Below are positions 57,038 through 64,000 of a DNA stretch of 64,000 nt, one piece after another. A program made the translations under genes and the position numbers. How positions within the stretch are numbered: the stretch's first letter is position 1; every line of letters begins with the position of its first letter. This stretch comes from Novilysobacter antarcticus (GTDB lineage Bacteria > Pseudomonadota > Gammaproteobacteria > Xanthomonadales > Xanthomonadaceae), in assembly GCF_019802285.1 (NCBI RefSeq), contig NZ_JAIEUJ010000002.1, forward strand, positions 558,001 through 622,000, read 5' to 3'. Below the pieces are notes generated by a model. That model ran no database searches. It worked only from the letters and a program-made list of their open reading frames with translations, and was not told the DNA's origin.

Positions 57038-57415
57038 TCAACCCTCGGGATTGATCAGGAACTCATCACGATTACGACCGGCGTCGGTAAATGCGGTCAA
57101 CCAACGCGGTTGACGGCCACGACCTGTCCAGGTCTCGTTGGGGTTTTCCGGGTTGCGGTATTTCGGCGCGACCTTGCCCGTGGTCTTGCGCGCCTTGCGC
57201 GGCGCACTGCTGCGGGTTCGCGATTCAGCGGGCGCCGCGCTCGCACCGCCAAACAGCTCGGCAATCGTGTATCCCTCGTTCTTGGCTGCCTGCATCACGC
57301 GCTTGCGCGCCTGGGCAATAGGCTTGCGCTTGCTGAGCGTGGTCTTGCGCTTCTTGGCCTGATTGATCAGTGCGGTGAGCTCTTTGGGCGTCAGGGCTTC
57401 AATATCGAGTGGCAT
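57038..57415 (-). CDS. H-NS family nucleoid protein
   Basis: 125 residues. The N-terminal half is helical and charged (LTPKELTALINQAKKRKTTL). A Ser/Ala/Arg-rich linker follows. The C-terminal DNA-binding domain has the H-NS AT-hook-like motif (KYRNPENPNETWTGRGRQPRWL, core TWTGRGRQPRWL). Such proteins silence AT-rich, often foreign, genes. It has its own likely promoter and a palindrome at the transcript start. Confidence 0.92.
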   Translation of the reverse strand: MPLDIEALTPKELTALINQAKKRKTTLSKRKPIAQARKRVMQAAKNEGYTIAELFGGASAAPAESRTRSSAPRKARKTTGKVAPKYRNPENPNETWTGRGRQPRWLTAFTDAGRNRDEFLINPEG

Positions 57416-57443
57416 CGGGGATTCTCCGGGAGATGGTGAAACT

Positions 57444-57460
57444 CGGCCGTGGCACGGCCG
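57444..57460. promoter_or_regulatory. Palindrome at the start of the hns transcript
   Basis: CGGCCGTG-G-CACGGCCG, a perfect 8+8 inverted repeat around one base. It falls about +2 to +18 from the predicted transcription start, so it could be an operator or a 5' hairpin that stabilises the message. Confidence 0.4.
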
Positions 57461-57468
57461 GCGAGCTA

Positions 57469-57497
57469 ATACTAGGCCGGTCAGCGCAGTTAGTAAA
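57469..57497 (-). promoter_or_regulatory. Promoter of hns
   Basis: On the minus strand TTTACT (57497-57492), 17 bases, TAGTAT (57474-57469) form a sigma-70-type promoter. A locally AT-rich stretch (TTTCAATAATAAG) lies just upstream and could be an H-NS autoregulatory target. Confidence 0.55.
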
Positions 57498-57562
57498 CGC
57501 GACTTATTATTGAAACCGGCCCGGCATTCATATCCGTGGCTCCGGGTTTGCCGAATCAGCGG

Positions 57563-59266
57563 TTAACCCGCGGAACCGAGCCGGGTCAGCAACGCGTCCA
57601 GCCCGATGTTTTCGGACGCCTCGGCCAGCCGGTGACGGTATTCAAAAGTGCCGGCGACAATACCGCGCTCGGAAACCACGATCCGGTGCGGGATGCCTAT
57701 CAGCTCCATATCGGCAAACATCGCCCCCGGCCGCAGACCGCGATCATCCATAGCAGCCTCGATGCCCATGCCGTTCAACTGACGGTGCAGTGCTTCGGCA
57801 GCGACCACGACGGCCGGATCCTTCTTCGGATTGATGATGCAGATCACCGCCTGCCAGGGCGCCATCGCTTCGGGCCAGGCTATTCCGCTGGCATCGTGAT
57901 TCTGCTCAATCGCTGCCGCAACGATTCGTGATACGCCGATGCCATAACAGCCCATCGTCGGAGTCACAGCCTTGCCATTGGCGTCCTGCACCGTGCAATC
58001 CATCGCCTTGGCGTAGGTGCGACCCAACTGGAAGATGTGGCCGACCTCAATGCCACGGGCAATCTGCAGCGTGCCATCGCCGTCGGGCGAGGGATCGCCC
58101 GCCACGACATTGCGGATGTCGGCCACCACGTCGGGTTCGGGCAGGTCTCGGCCCCAATTGACACCGGTCAGGTGGAACCCTTTTTCATTGGCGCCAACCA
58201 CGAAGTCGGCCATCGCAGCCACGCTGCGATCAGCGATGACGTGAATCGGTTTGCTCGGCTTTACCGGACCAATGAAACCAGGCTCCGTGCCGAGGCTCTC
58301 GAGAATCTCGGCCTCCGTCGCCATCCGCACATCGGCCCGTCCGGAAAGTTTTGCCAGCTTGATCTCGTTGATCTGGTGATCGCCGCGCACCAGCGCTAGT
58401 ACGAAACCCTGCTCGCCGATCATGGCGACGGATTTCACCGTGCGCTCAAGACCGGTCCCCAGCAGTTCCGCCACCGCCTCGCAGGTCCGCTGATACGGGG
58501 TTTCCACACGGGCCATGGTTTCCGCGGCGGTTGCGCGCGACCCCGGCGCAAGCGCTTCGGCCAGCTCGATATTGGCGGCATAGCCGGAGGCATCGGAGAA
58601 CGCGATTGCATCCTCGCCGGAGGCGGCCAGCACGTGGAACTCGTGCGAGGCGCTGCCGCCGATGGCGCCGGTGTCAGCGAATACGGCGCGGAATTCCAAT
58701 CCCAGGCGGGTGAATATCCGGTTGTACGCCTCGTGCATCACCTCGTACTGGCGGTCCAGGTCGGCGTCATCCAGATGGAAGGAGTACGCGTCCTTCATCA
58801 GGAATTCGCGAGCGCGCATGACGCCGAAGCGGGGCCGGATCTCGTCGCGGAATTTGGTCTGGATCTGGTAGAAACATGCAGGCAGCTGTTTGTAGCTGGC
58901 CAGTTCCTGACGGGCGAAATCGGTAATGACCTCCTCATGGGTCGGGCCATAGCAGTACCAGGCTTCCTTGCGGTCCTGGATCTTCAGCAACTGGCCGCCA
59001 AATTTTTCCCAGCGCCCCGTTTCCTCCCACAGCTCGCGCGGCTGTACCGACGGCATCAGCATCTCGATCGCCCCGGCGGCGTCCATTTCCTCGCGGACCA
59101 CGCGTTCGACCTTGCGCAGCACGCGCAGCCCCAGTGGCGTCCAGGTGTAGAGGCCGGAGGCGAGCTTGCGGATCATGCCGGCCTTGAGCATCAGCTTGTG
59201 GCTGATGATTTCCGCCTCGGCGGGGACTTCCTTGCTGGTGTGAAGATGGAATTGCGAGAGGCGCAT
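57563..59266 (-). CDS. proS: Prolyl-tRNA synthetase (bacterial type)
   Basis: 567 residues, the bacterial ProRS length. Class II motif 2 is in [20 protein letters not shown], motif 3 in [19 protein letters not shown]. The editing insertion lies between them (about 225-400) and clears mischarged Ala. It starts [20 protein letters not shown], the family start. It is 67 bases downstream of manC on the same strand. Confidence 0.96.
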   Translation of the reverse strand: MRLSQFHLHTSKEVPAEAEIISHKLMLKAGMIRKLASGLYTWTPLGLRVLRKVERVVREEMDAAGAIEMLMPSVQPRELWEETGRWEKFGGQLLKIQDRKEAWYCYGPTHEEVITDFARQELASYKQLPACFYQIQTKFRDEIRPRFGVMRAREFLMKDAYSFHLDDADLDRQYEVMHEAYNRIFTRLGLEFRAVFADTGAIGGSASHEFHVLAASGEDAIAFSDASGYAANIELAEALAPGSRATAAETMARVETPYQRTCEAVAELLGTGLERTVKSVAMIGEQGFVLALVRGDHQINEIKLAKLSGRADVRMATEAEILESLGTEPGFIGPVKPSKPIHVIADRSVAAMADFVVGANEKGFHLTGVNWGRDLPEPDVVADIRNVVAGDPSPDGDGTLQIARGIEVGHIFQLGRTYAKAMDCTVQDANGKAVTPTMGCYGIGVSRIVAAAIEQNHDASGIAWPEAMAPWQAVICIINPKKDPAVVVAAEALHRQLNGMGIEAAMDDRGLRPGAMFADMELIGIPHRIVVSERGIVAGTFEYRHRLAEASENIGLDALLTRLGSAG

Positions 59267-59333
59267 GGCGGAACCGGCAGAATGGTCGGGCGCCTATTCT
59301 GCCTCACCGTGGGCCCTGCCGGCCGTCGTCGGT

Positions 59334-60746
59334 TCAGGACCGCCCGTACACGTCCTCAAGGCGGACGATGTCGTCCTCGCCGAGGTAACCGCCGGACTGG
59401 ACCTCGATCAACTCCACCGGCTCGGCGCCGCGATTGCGCAGCCGGTGGACGCTGCCCAGCGGAATAAACGTGCTCTCGTTCTCATGCAGGTCGAAAACGC
59501 GCTCATCGCATGTCACTTCCGCGGTGCCCGACACCACCACCCAGTGCTCCGCCCTGTGCTGGTGCTTCTGCAGGCTCAGCGCCGCACCGGGCTTGACCAC
59601 GATCCGCTTGACCTGGAAACGCTCGCCCACGCCGATGGAGTCGTAGCTACCCCACGGCCGATACACCTTGCGATGGAACAGGTGTTCGCTGCGACCGGCC
59701 GCCTTGAGCTGCTCGACCACGAGTTTCACGTCCTGAACCCGGTCCTTGCGCGCCACCAGCGTCGCGTCCGGTGTATCGATGATGATCAGGTCTTCCACGC
59801 CAATCGTCGCAATGAGCCGGCGCTCCGACGCCCTGACCAGGCTGCCGGTGGTGTCCACCGAAATCACGTCGCCTTCCTGACGGTTGCCGTCGGCGTCGTG
59901 TTCGGCTACCGACCACAACGACGACCATGAGCCGATGTCACTCCAGCCGCAGCTCACCGGCACAACGGCAGCGCGGTCGGTTTTCTCCATGACCGCGTAG
60001 TCGATGGAGTCGCTGGGACTGGCCGCGAAAGCCTGCTCGTCGATCCGGATGAAATCCAGATCGCTGGAGGCCTTCGTCCAGGCGCGCTCGACCGCATCGA
60101 CGATCTCCGGTGCATGCCGCGCGAGCTCGTCCAGATACCCGTGGGCACTGAACAGGAACATTCCCGAGTTCCAAGCGTAGCCACCGGCGTCCAGATACTG
60201 CTGCGCGGTTTCCAGGTCGGGCTTTTCCACAAACCGGTCGATGCGATAGCCGTCAGCGCCCAACGCCTCGCCTTGGCGGATGTAGCCGTAACCGGTTTCC
60301 GCATAGTCGGGGGTAATGCCAAAAGCGACCAGCCAGTCCTCTTGCGCCAACGAAAGCGCGCGTGCAACGGCCTCGCGGAACGCCGCCTCATCCTCGATCA
60401 GGTGATCGGCGGGCATGACCAGCAGGGTAGCGCCGGGATCGGTGCGCAACGCCTGCATCGCCGCCAGCGCGATCGCCGGCGCGGTATTGCGTGCCAGCGG
60501 CTCCAAGACGATACCGCCGTTCCCCATTGCGATCGCCTGCAGCTGCTCGCCCACCATGAAGCGGTGCAATTCGCTGCAGATCGTGATCGGCAGCTGCGCA
60601 CCGGGCAGACGGCTGGCCCGCAGGATCGTCTCCTGATAGAGCGAGCGCTCCCCGATCAGGGTCAGGAACTGCTTGGGCTGGTTCTGCCGCGACAATGGCC
60701 ACAAACGGGTACCACTGCCACCGCTGAGAACGACCGGATGAAGCAT
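59334..60746 (-). CDS. manC: ManC, mannose-1-phosphate guanylyltransferase / mannose-6-phosphate isomerase
   Basis: 470 residues from ATG 60746 (MLHPVVLSGGSGTRLWPLSR). The nucleotidyltransferase has GGSGTRLWP at 9-17 and the pyrophosphorylase core to about 330. The C-terminal type II PMI cupin follows (PWGSYDSIGVGERFQVKRI) with metal-binding QKHQHRAEHW. It makes GDP-mannose for LPS, exopolysaccharide and GDP-rhamnose/fucose. It corresponds to XanB in Xanthomonas, where xanB lies near etfBA. It is divergent from etfB. Confidence 0.94.
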   Translation of the reverse strand: MLHPVVLSGGSGTRLWPLSRQNQPKQFLTLIGERSLYQETILRASRLPGAQLPITICSELHRFMVGEQLQAIAMGNGGIVLEPLARNTAPAIALAAMQALRTDPGATLLVMPADHLIEDEAAFREAVARALSLAQEDWLVAFGITPDYAETGYGYIRQGEALGADGYRIDRFVEKPDLETAQQYLDAGGYAWNSGMFLFSAHGYLDELARHAPEIVDAVERAWTKASSDLDFIRIDEQAFAASPSDSIDYAVMEKTDRAAVVPVSCGWSDIGSWSSLWSVAEHDADGNRQEGDVISVDTTGSLVRASERRLIATIGVEDLIIIDTPDATLVARKDRVQDVKLVVEQLKAAGRSEHLFHRKVYRPWGSYDSIGVGERFQVKRIVVKPGAALSLQKHQHRAEHWVVVSGTAEVTCDERVFDLHENESTFIPLGSVHRLRNRGAEPVELIEVQSGGYLGEDDIVRLEDVYGRS

Positions 60747-60792
60747 GCCGATTCCTTGAAATTCCGTGCCCGACAGAATAGCCCGCGACACG

Positions 60793-60821
60793 CTGCGATG
60801 CAGGGCCGGCTCAGATAGAAT
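60793..60821 (+). promoter_or_regulatory. Candidate promoter of etfBA
   Basis: CTGCGA (60793-60798), 17 bases, TAGAAT (60816-60821). The -10 box is good and the -35 weak. A start near 60828 would give a leader of about 77 bases to etfB. Confidence 0.4.
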
Positions 60822-60904
60822 GGGCGTTCTTTCGGCCACCGATCCACGCTGTCCCGGACGCGGCCGCAGACGTAAAGCAGACTCATCAAGGACCCCCCAC
60901 AACG

Positions 60905-61657
60905 ATGAAAATCCTGGTTGGTTACAAGCGCGTCGTGGACTACAACGTCCGCGTCCAAGTGAAGCCGGACGGTTCCGGCGTGGTGACCGACGGCGTGAAG
61001 CTGTCGGCCAATCCGTTCGACGAAATCGCGCTGGAAGAGGCACTCCGCCTGCGCGACAAGGGCATTGCCACCGAGGTCGTGGTCGCCACCATCGCACCCG
61101 CCAACGCGCAGGCGCACCTGCGCAACGGGCTGGCGATGGGCGCCAATCGCGCGCTCCACGTGGTGATCGAGGACGGACAGGAAATCCAGCCGCTGACCGC
61201 CGCGCGCACGTTTCTGAAACTGATCGAGAAGGAGCAGCCTGACCTGGTGATCCTGGGCAAGCAGGCGATCGACGATGACGCCAACCAGACCGGGCAGATG
61301 CTGGCCACGATCTGGAACCGTCCACAGGCCACGTTCGCCTCCAAGCTGGAGATCGCCGATGGCAAGGCCACGGTGACCCGCGAGGTGGATACCGGCTTGG
61401 AGACCCTGGAAGTGGATCTGCCCGCCGTGGTGACCACCGACCTGCGCCTGAACGAGCCGCGCTTCATCAAGCTGCCTGACATCATGAAGGCCAAGAGCAA
61501 GCCGCTGGAGACCATCCCGTTTGCCGAGCTGGGTATCGAGTCGGGCAACCTGCTCAAGACTACCCATTACGCGCCGCCCGCCAAGCGCAGCAAGGGAGTC
61601 ATGGTCAAGGACGCGGCCGAACTGGTCGCCGCACTCAAGTCAAAGGGGTTGCTGTAA
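60905..61657 (+). CDS. etfB: EtfB, electron-transfer flavoprotein beta subunit
   Basis: 250 residues. MKILVGYKRVVDYNVRVQVK starts it, and LKLIEKEQPDLVILGKQAIDDD with TGQMLATIWNRPQATF is the AMP-binding region. It passes electrons from acyl-CoA and other dehydrogenases to the quinone pool via ETF-QO. It overlaps etfA by one base (TAATG). Confidence 0.95.
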   Translation: MKILVGYKRVVDYNVRVQVKPDGSGVVTDGVKLSANPFDEIALEEALRLRDKGIATEVVVATIAPANAQAHLRNGLAMGANRALHVVIEDGQEIQPLTAARTFLKLIEKEQPDLVILGKQAIDDDANQTGQMLATIWNRPQATFASKLEIADGKATVTREVDTGLETLEVDLPAVVTTDLRLNEPRFIKLPDIMKAKSKPLETIPFAELGIESGNLLKTTHYAPPAKRSKGVMVKDAAELVAALKSKGLL

Positions 61658-62598
61658 TGAGCAAGGTACTGATCATCGCGGAGCATCACGACGGCGCGCT
61701 CAATGCCGCGACCGCCAAATGCGTAACTGCCGCACAAGCGCTGTCACCCGAGGTCATCGATATCGTGGTCCTGGCAGCATCGCCGGACGAGATCGCCAAA
61801 CAGGCGGCCAAGATCGCTGGGGTCAGCCGTGTGCTGACGGTGGCCAACGCCGCCAACGCGCAACCCATCGCGCAGACCCTGGCCCCGCAGATCGCCAAGC
61901 TGGCCGATGGCTACAGCCACGTGTTTGGTCCCTCCACCACCTTCGGCAAGGATCTGATGCCGTGCGTGGCGGCGCTGCTGGGCGTTGCCCAGGTGTCGGA
62001 CGTGATGGAAGTCGAATCCAGCCACGTCTTCAAACGGCCGATCTACGCCGGCAACGCAATCATCACCGTGGAGGCGCCTGCCGCCCACACCGTGGTGGCG
62101 ACCATCCGCACCGCCTCCTGGTCGGAAGCCGCACAGGGCGGCGACGCGCCGGTGGAAGCGGTGTCGGTGGAAGCCTCGCTGCCGCAGCACACCCGCTTCA
62201 TCGGCCTGGCCGGTGCCAGCTCCGACCGGCCTGACCTCCAGAGCGCCAAGCGCGTGGTGTCGGGCGGACGCGGCGTCGGCTCGAAAGAGAACTTCAAGAT
62301 CGTCTACGACTTCGCCGACAAGCTCGGTGCCGCGGTCGGCGCCTCGCGCGCGGCGGTGGACGCGGGTTACTGCCCCAACGAGATGCAGGTCGGCCAGACC
62401 GGCAAGATCATCTCGCCGGAGCTGTATGTTGCCATCGGTATCTCCGGCGCGATCCAGCACCTGACCGGCATCAAGGACGCCGGGACGATCGTGGCAATCA
62501 ACAAGGACGGCGACGCGCCGATCTTCGAGGTTGCTGATATCGGGCTGGTGGGTGATTTGTTCACGATTTTGCCGGAATTGGAAGCGGCGCTAAGCTGA
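61657..62598 (+). CDS. etfA: EtfA, electron-transfer flavoprotein alpha subunit
   Basis: 313 residues. The C-terminal FAD domain shows [50 protein letters not shown] and [19 protein letters not shown]. It forms a heterodimer with EtfB. The stop overlaps the next glycosyltransferase start (TGATG). In Xanthomonas etfA is the housekeeping border of the LPS locus. Confidence 0.95.
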   Translation: MSKVLIIAEHHDGALNAATAKCVTAAQALSPEVIDIVVLAASPDEIAKQAAKIAGVSRVLTVANAANAQPIAQTLAPQIAKLADGYSHVFGPSTTFGKDLMPCVAALLGVAQVSDVMEVESSHVFKRPIYAGNAIITVEAPAAHTVVATIRTASWSEAAQGGDAPVEAVSVEASLPQHTRFIGLAGASSDRPDLQSAKRVVSGGRGVGSKENFKIVYDFADKLGAAVGASRAAVDAGYCPNEMQVGQTGKIISPELYVAIGISGAIQHLTGIKDAGTIVAINKDGDAPIFEVADIGLVGDLFTILPELEAALS

Positions 62599-63668
62599 TG
62601 CTTTCCGATCCGGCTCTTGTCGCCAAAGTGACCGGTACTGGAGCGGCGCCCCCAGTGTCTCTCGCCTCACCAATCGTGGCGGTGATCATCCCCAGCTATC
62701 GAGTCACCGCACATATCCTTGATGTGATCGCCCGCATTGGTGCTGAGTGCCATCACATCATTGTTGTCGATGATTGCTGTCCGGACGGCTCCGGCGACTT
62801 CGTCGAAGCCCACTGTTCCGACGCTCGTGTTGCCGTGTTAAGAAACGAGCGAAATCTTGGGGTGGGCGGCGCCGTGATGGCCGGCTACCGAGCAGCCATG
62901 AGCAGCGGAGCTGACATCCTGATCAAGATCGACGGCGATGGGCAAATGGCACCCGAATTGATTTCTCGCTTCATCCATCCCATCACCCACAACCTGGCTG
63001 ATTATACAAAAGGGAACCGATTTTATGACCTTCGTCAGGTAAGTGCGATGCCTGCCGCGCGGCTATTTGGAAATGCAGTCCTTTCTTTCATGTCGAAATT
63101 TTCGACCGGATACTGGGATATATTCGACCCAACCAACGGCTATACGGCACTACACGCAAGAGTGGCTGCGAACCTGCCCCTAGAGCGCATAAGCAATCGC
63201 TATTTTTTTGAATCGGACATACTTTTCCGACTGAATACCCTGCGCGCGGTCGTGGTCGATATCCCGATGGCCGCGCGGTATGCCGATGAAGTAAGCAATC
63301 TCCGAATTTCCAAAGTCTTCGCTGAATTCCTTCGAGGCCATTTACGGAATTTCTCCAAACGGATTCTATACAACTACTTCCTAAGGGATCTGTCTGCAGC
63401 TTCAATGCAATTGGTGACGGGCGCCTGCCTACTCGCATTCGGGTCCATTTATGGGCTTATCGGCTGGCACGACTCCTCCAGCAGCGGCGTCGCGACGCCG
63501 CCAGGCACAGTAATGTTGGCTGCCCTTCCGGTGCTTGTTGGAATACAGTTACTCCTCGGATTCCTCGCTTCAGACATGCAGTCGGTACCAAAAACTCCTA
63601 TTCACCCGTTGCTTTTTGACCCACAAAAAGATAGGCCAGACGTCCTGAGAGAAAATCAGCACTCCTAG
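62598..63668 (+). CDS. Membrane-associated GT2 glycosyltransferase (DPM1-like)
   Basis: 356 residues. A GT2 domain about 27-240 has [35 protein letters not shown] and the metal-binding DGDGQMAP. Two C-terminal membrane helices follow ([18 protein letters not shown] and [20 protein letters not shown]). This is the DPM1/undecaprenyl-phosphate sugar transferase layout, so a lipid-linked sugar donor is a likely product. The start overlaps the etfA stop by one base. GC falls within this gene compared with etfA, and codons become AT-richer, as expected at the edge of a transferred LPS cluster. Confidence 0.85.
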   Translation: MLSDPALVAKVTGTGAAPPVSLASPIVAVIIPSYRVTAHILDVIARIGAECHHIIVVDDCCPDGSGDFVEAHCSDARVAVLRNERNLGVGGAVMAGYRAAMSSGADILIKIDGDGQMAPELISRFIHPITHNLADYTKGNRFYDLRQVSAMPAARLFGNAVLSFMSKFSTGYWDIFDPTNGYTALHARVAANLPLERISNRYFFESDILFRLNTLRAVVVDIPMAARYADEVSNLRISKVFAEFLRGHLRNFSKRILYNYFLRDLSAASMQLVTGACLLAFGSIYGLIGWHDSSSSGVATPPGTVMLAALPVLVGIQLLLGFLASDMQSVPKTPIHPLLFDPQKDRPDVLRENQHS

Positions 63669-64000
63669 ACGGCGGCGAATGGTCGGAACAGCCTACCCTC
63701 TGGACCGGGGCACACATGAATAGGGAAGACAGGTTCTACTCAGCGGGTCTCCGATATCTGACGACTTTTTTTCAAAAAATATGCTAAAACAACGCAATCG
63801 AAGATGGGTCGTCTCGCGCTGTGCCTTAACGTGTAATAGATGCTGTTGCGCTACTATCCATACGGCGAGCACGGTGCCGGTTGCGCGGCCGACACGACCC
63901 CGGCACCTCACCAGCCTACTGAGGTAGTGGCCACCCTATCACGGGGACGATCCCCTCGACATTGTGCCAGCGCTCAATACTTCTTCCAGACCACCCTGTT
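63669..64000. other. AT-richer intergenic tail, no complete gene
   Basis: After the glycosyltransferase stop there are 332 bases with no convincing gene. It includes an AT-rich run around 63760-63800 (ACTTTTTTTCAAAAAATATG). The last 27 bases could hold, on the minus strand, the C-terminus NRVVWKKY and stop (63976-63974) of a gene that extends beyond the window. A small GGGGA-CGA-TCCCC hairpin is at 63943-63955. Open frames of 72 residues (63693-63911, minus) and 23 residues (63716-63787) look accidental. Confidence 0.5.

Noticed and set aside
59334-61325. 663-residue reading of manC with a long N-terminal extension
   Set aside because: The extra part runs antisense through etfB; ManC begins at MLHPVVLSGG.
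63716-63787. 23-residue plus-strand frame
   Set aside because: Too short, no good ribosome binding site and no similarity I recognise.
63693-63911. 72-residue minus-strand frame in the terminal intergenic region
   Set aside because: No ribosome binding site, motif or codon bias that supports a gene.
63943-63955. GGGGA-CGA-TCCCC hairpin as a terminator
   Set aside because: Stem of five bases with no T-run on either strand.

Overview
The window reads as chromosomal DNA of a GC-rich gammaproteobacterium of the Lysobacter/Xanthomonas group (Xanthomonadaceae). The evidence is the high GC content, the gene order (ruvC-ruvA-kup-ruvB-ybgC-tolQRAB-pal-cpoB-queE-queC-tRNA-Lys), the fused sulfate-activation gene cysNC, and a manC/etfBA block beside a polysaccharide locus. 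No database search was possible. All names rest on motifs, lengths and gene order read from the sequence.

Layout. 1-2013: the 3' part of a two-domain glycosyltransferase gene. 2020-11181: a TPR membrane protein, relA, a small secreted protein, the RNA helicase gene hrpA and a Dps ferritin. 11187-20184: four co-directional genes for exported DUF11-type proteins, including a 1608-residue protein with a predicted outer-membrane barrel. They lie behind an exact match to the sigma-54 promoter consensus. This operon is the best candidate here for a poorly described system. 20417-25686: recQ and a large MscK-type channel gene, converging. 25804-42232: a long block on the minus strand with tRNA-Lys, queuosine genes, the Tol-Pal system, Holliday-junction resolution (ruvCAB, interrupted by kup), yebC, a hydrolase, two small proteins, aspS and a zinc-ribbon protein. 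42405-46933: a cation/proton antiporter, a SIMPL protein, a DsbC-like isomerase that looks like a lipoprotein, and 3-oxoacid CoA-transferase. 47056-49865: cysD and cysNC, which make PAPS and have lower GC than their neighbours. 49878-55579: a WbsX-RgpF polysaccharide protein, then a tightly overlapping four-gene MCE/Mla-type lipid transport operon. 55676-62598: a ThrE-type exporter, an H-NS family protein, proS, manC and etfBA. 62598-64000: a membrane glycosyltransferase translationally coupled to etfA, then AT-richer sequence. This looks like the edge of the LPS/O-antigen locus, which in Xanthomonas abuts etfA.

How the genes connect. Much of the window serves the cell envelope: Tol-Pal constriction, MCE lipid traffic, GDP-mannose supply (manC), several glycosyltransferases, PAPS supply and the DUF11 surface operon. 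The rest is housekeeping: stringent response, RNA helicase, recombination, tRNA charging and modification, and electron transfer. I saw no CRISPR array, rRNA, intact insertion sequence or prophage. Many long open frames lie antisense to real genes. They are GC-driven mirror frames and were left out.
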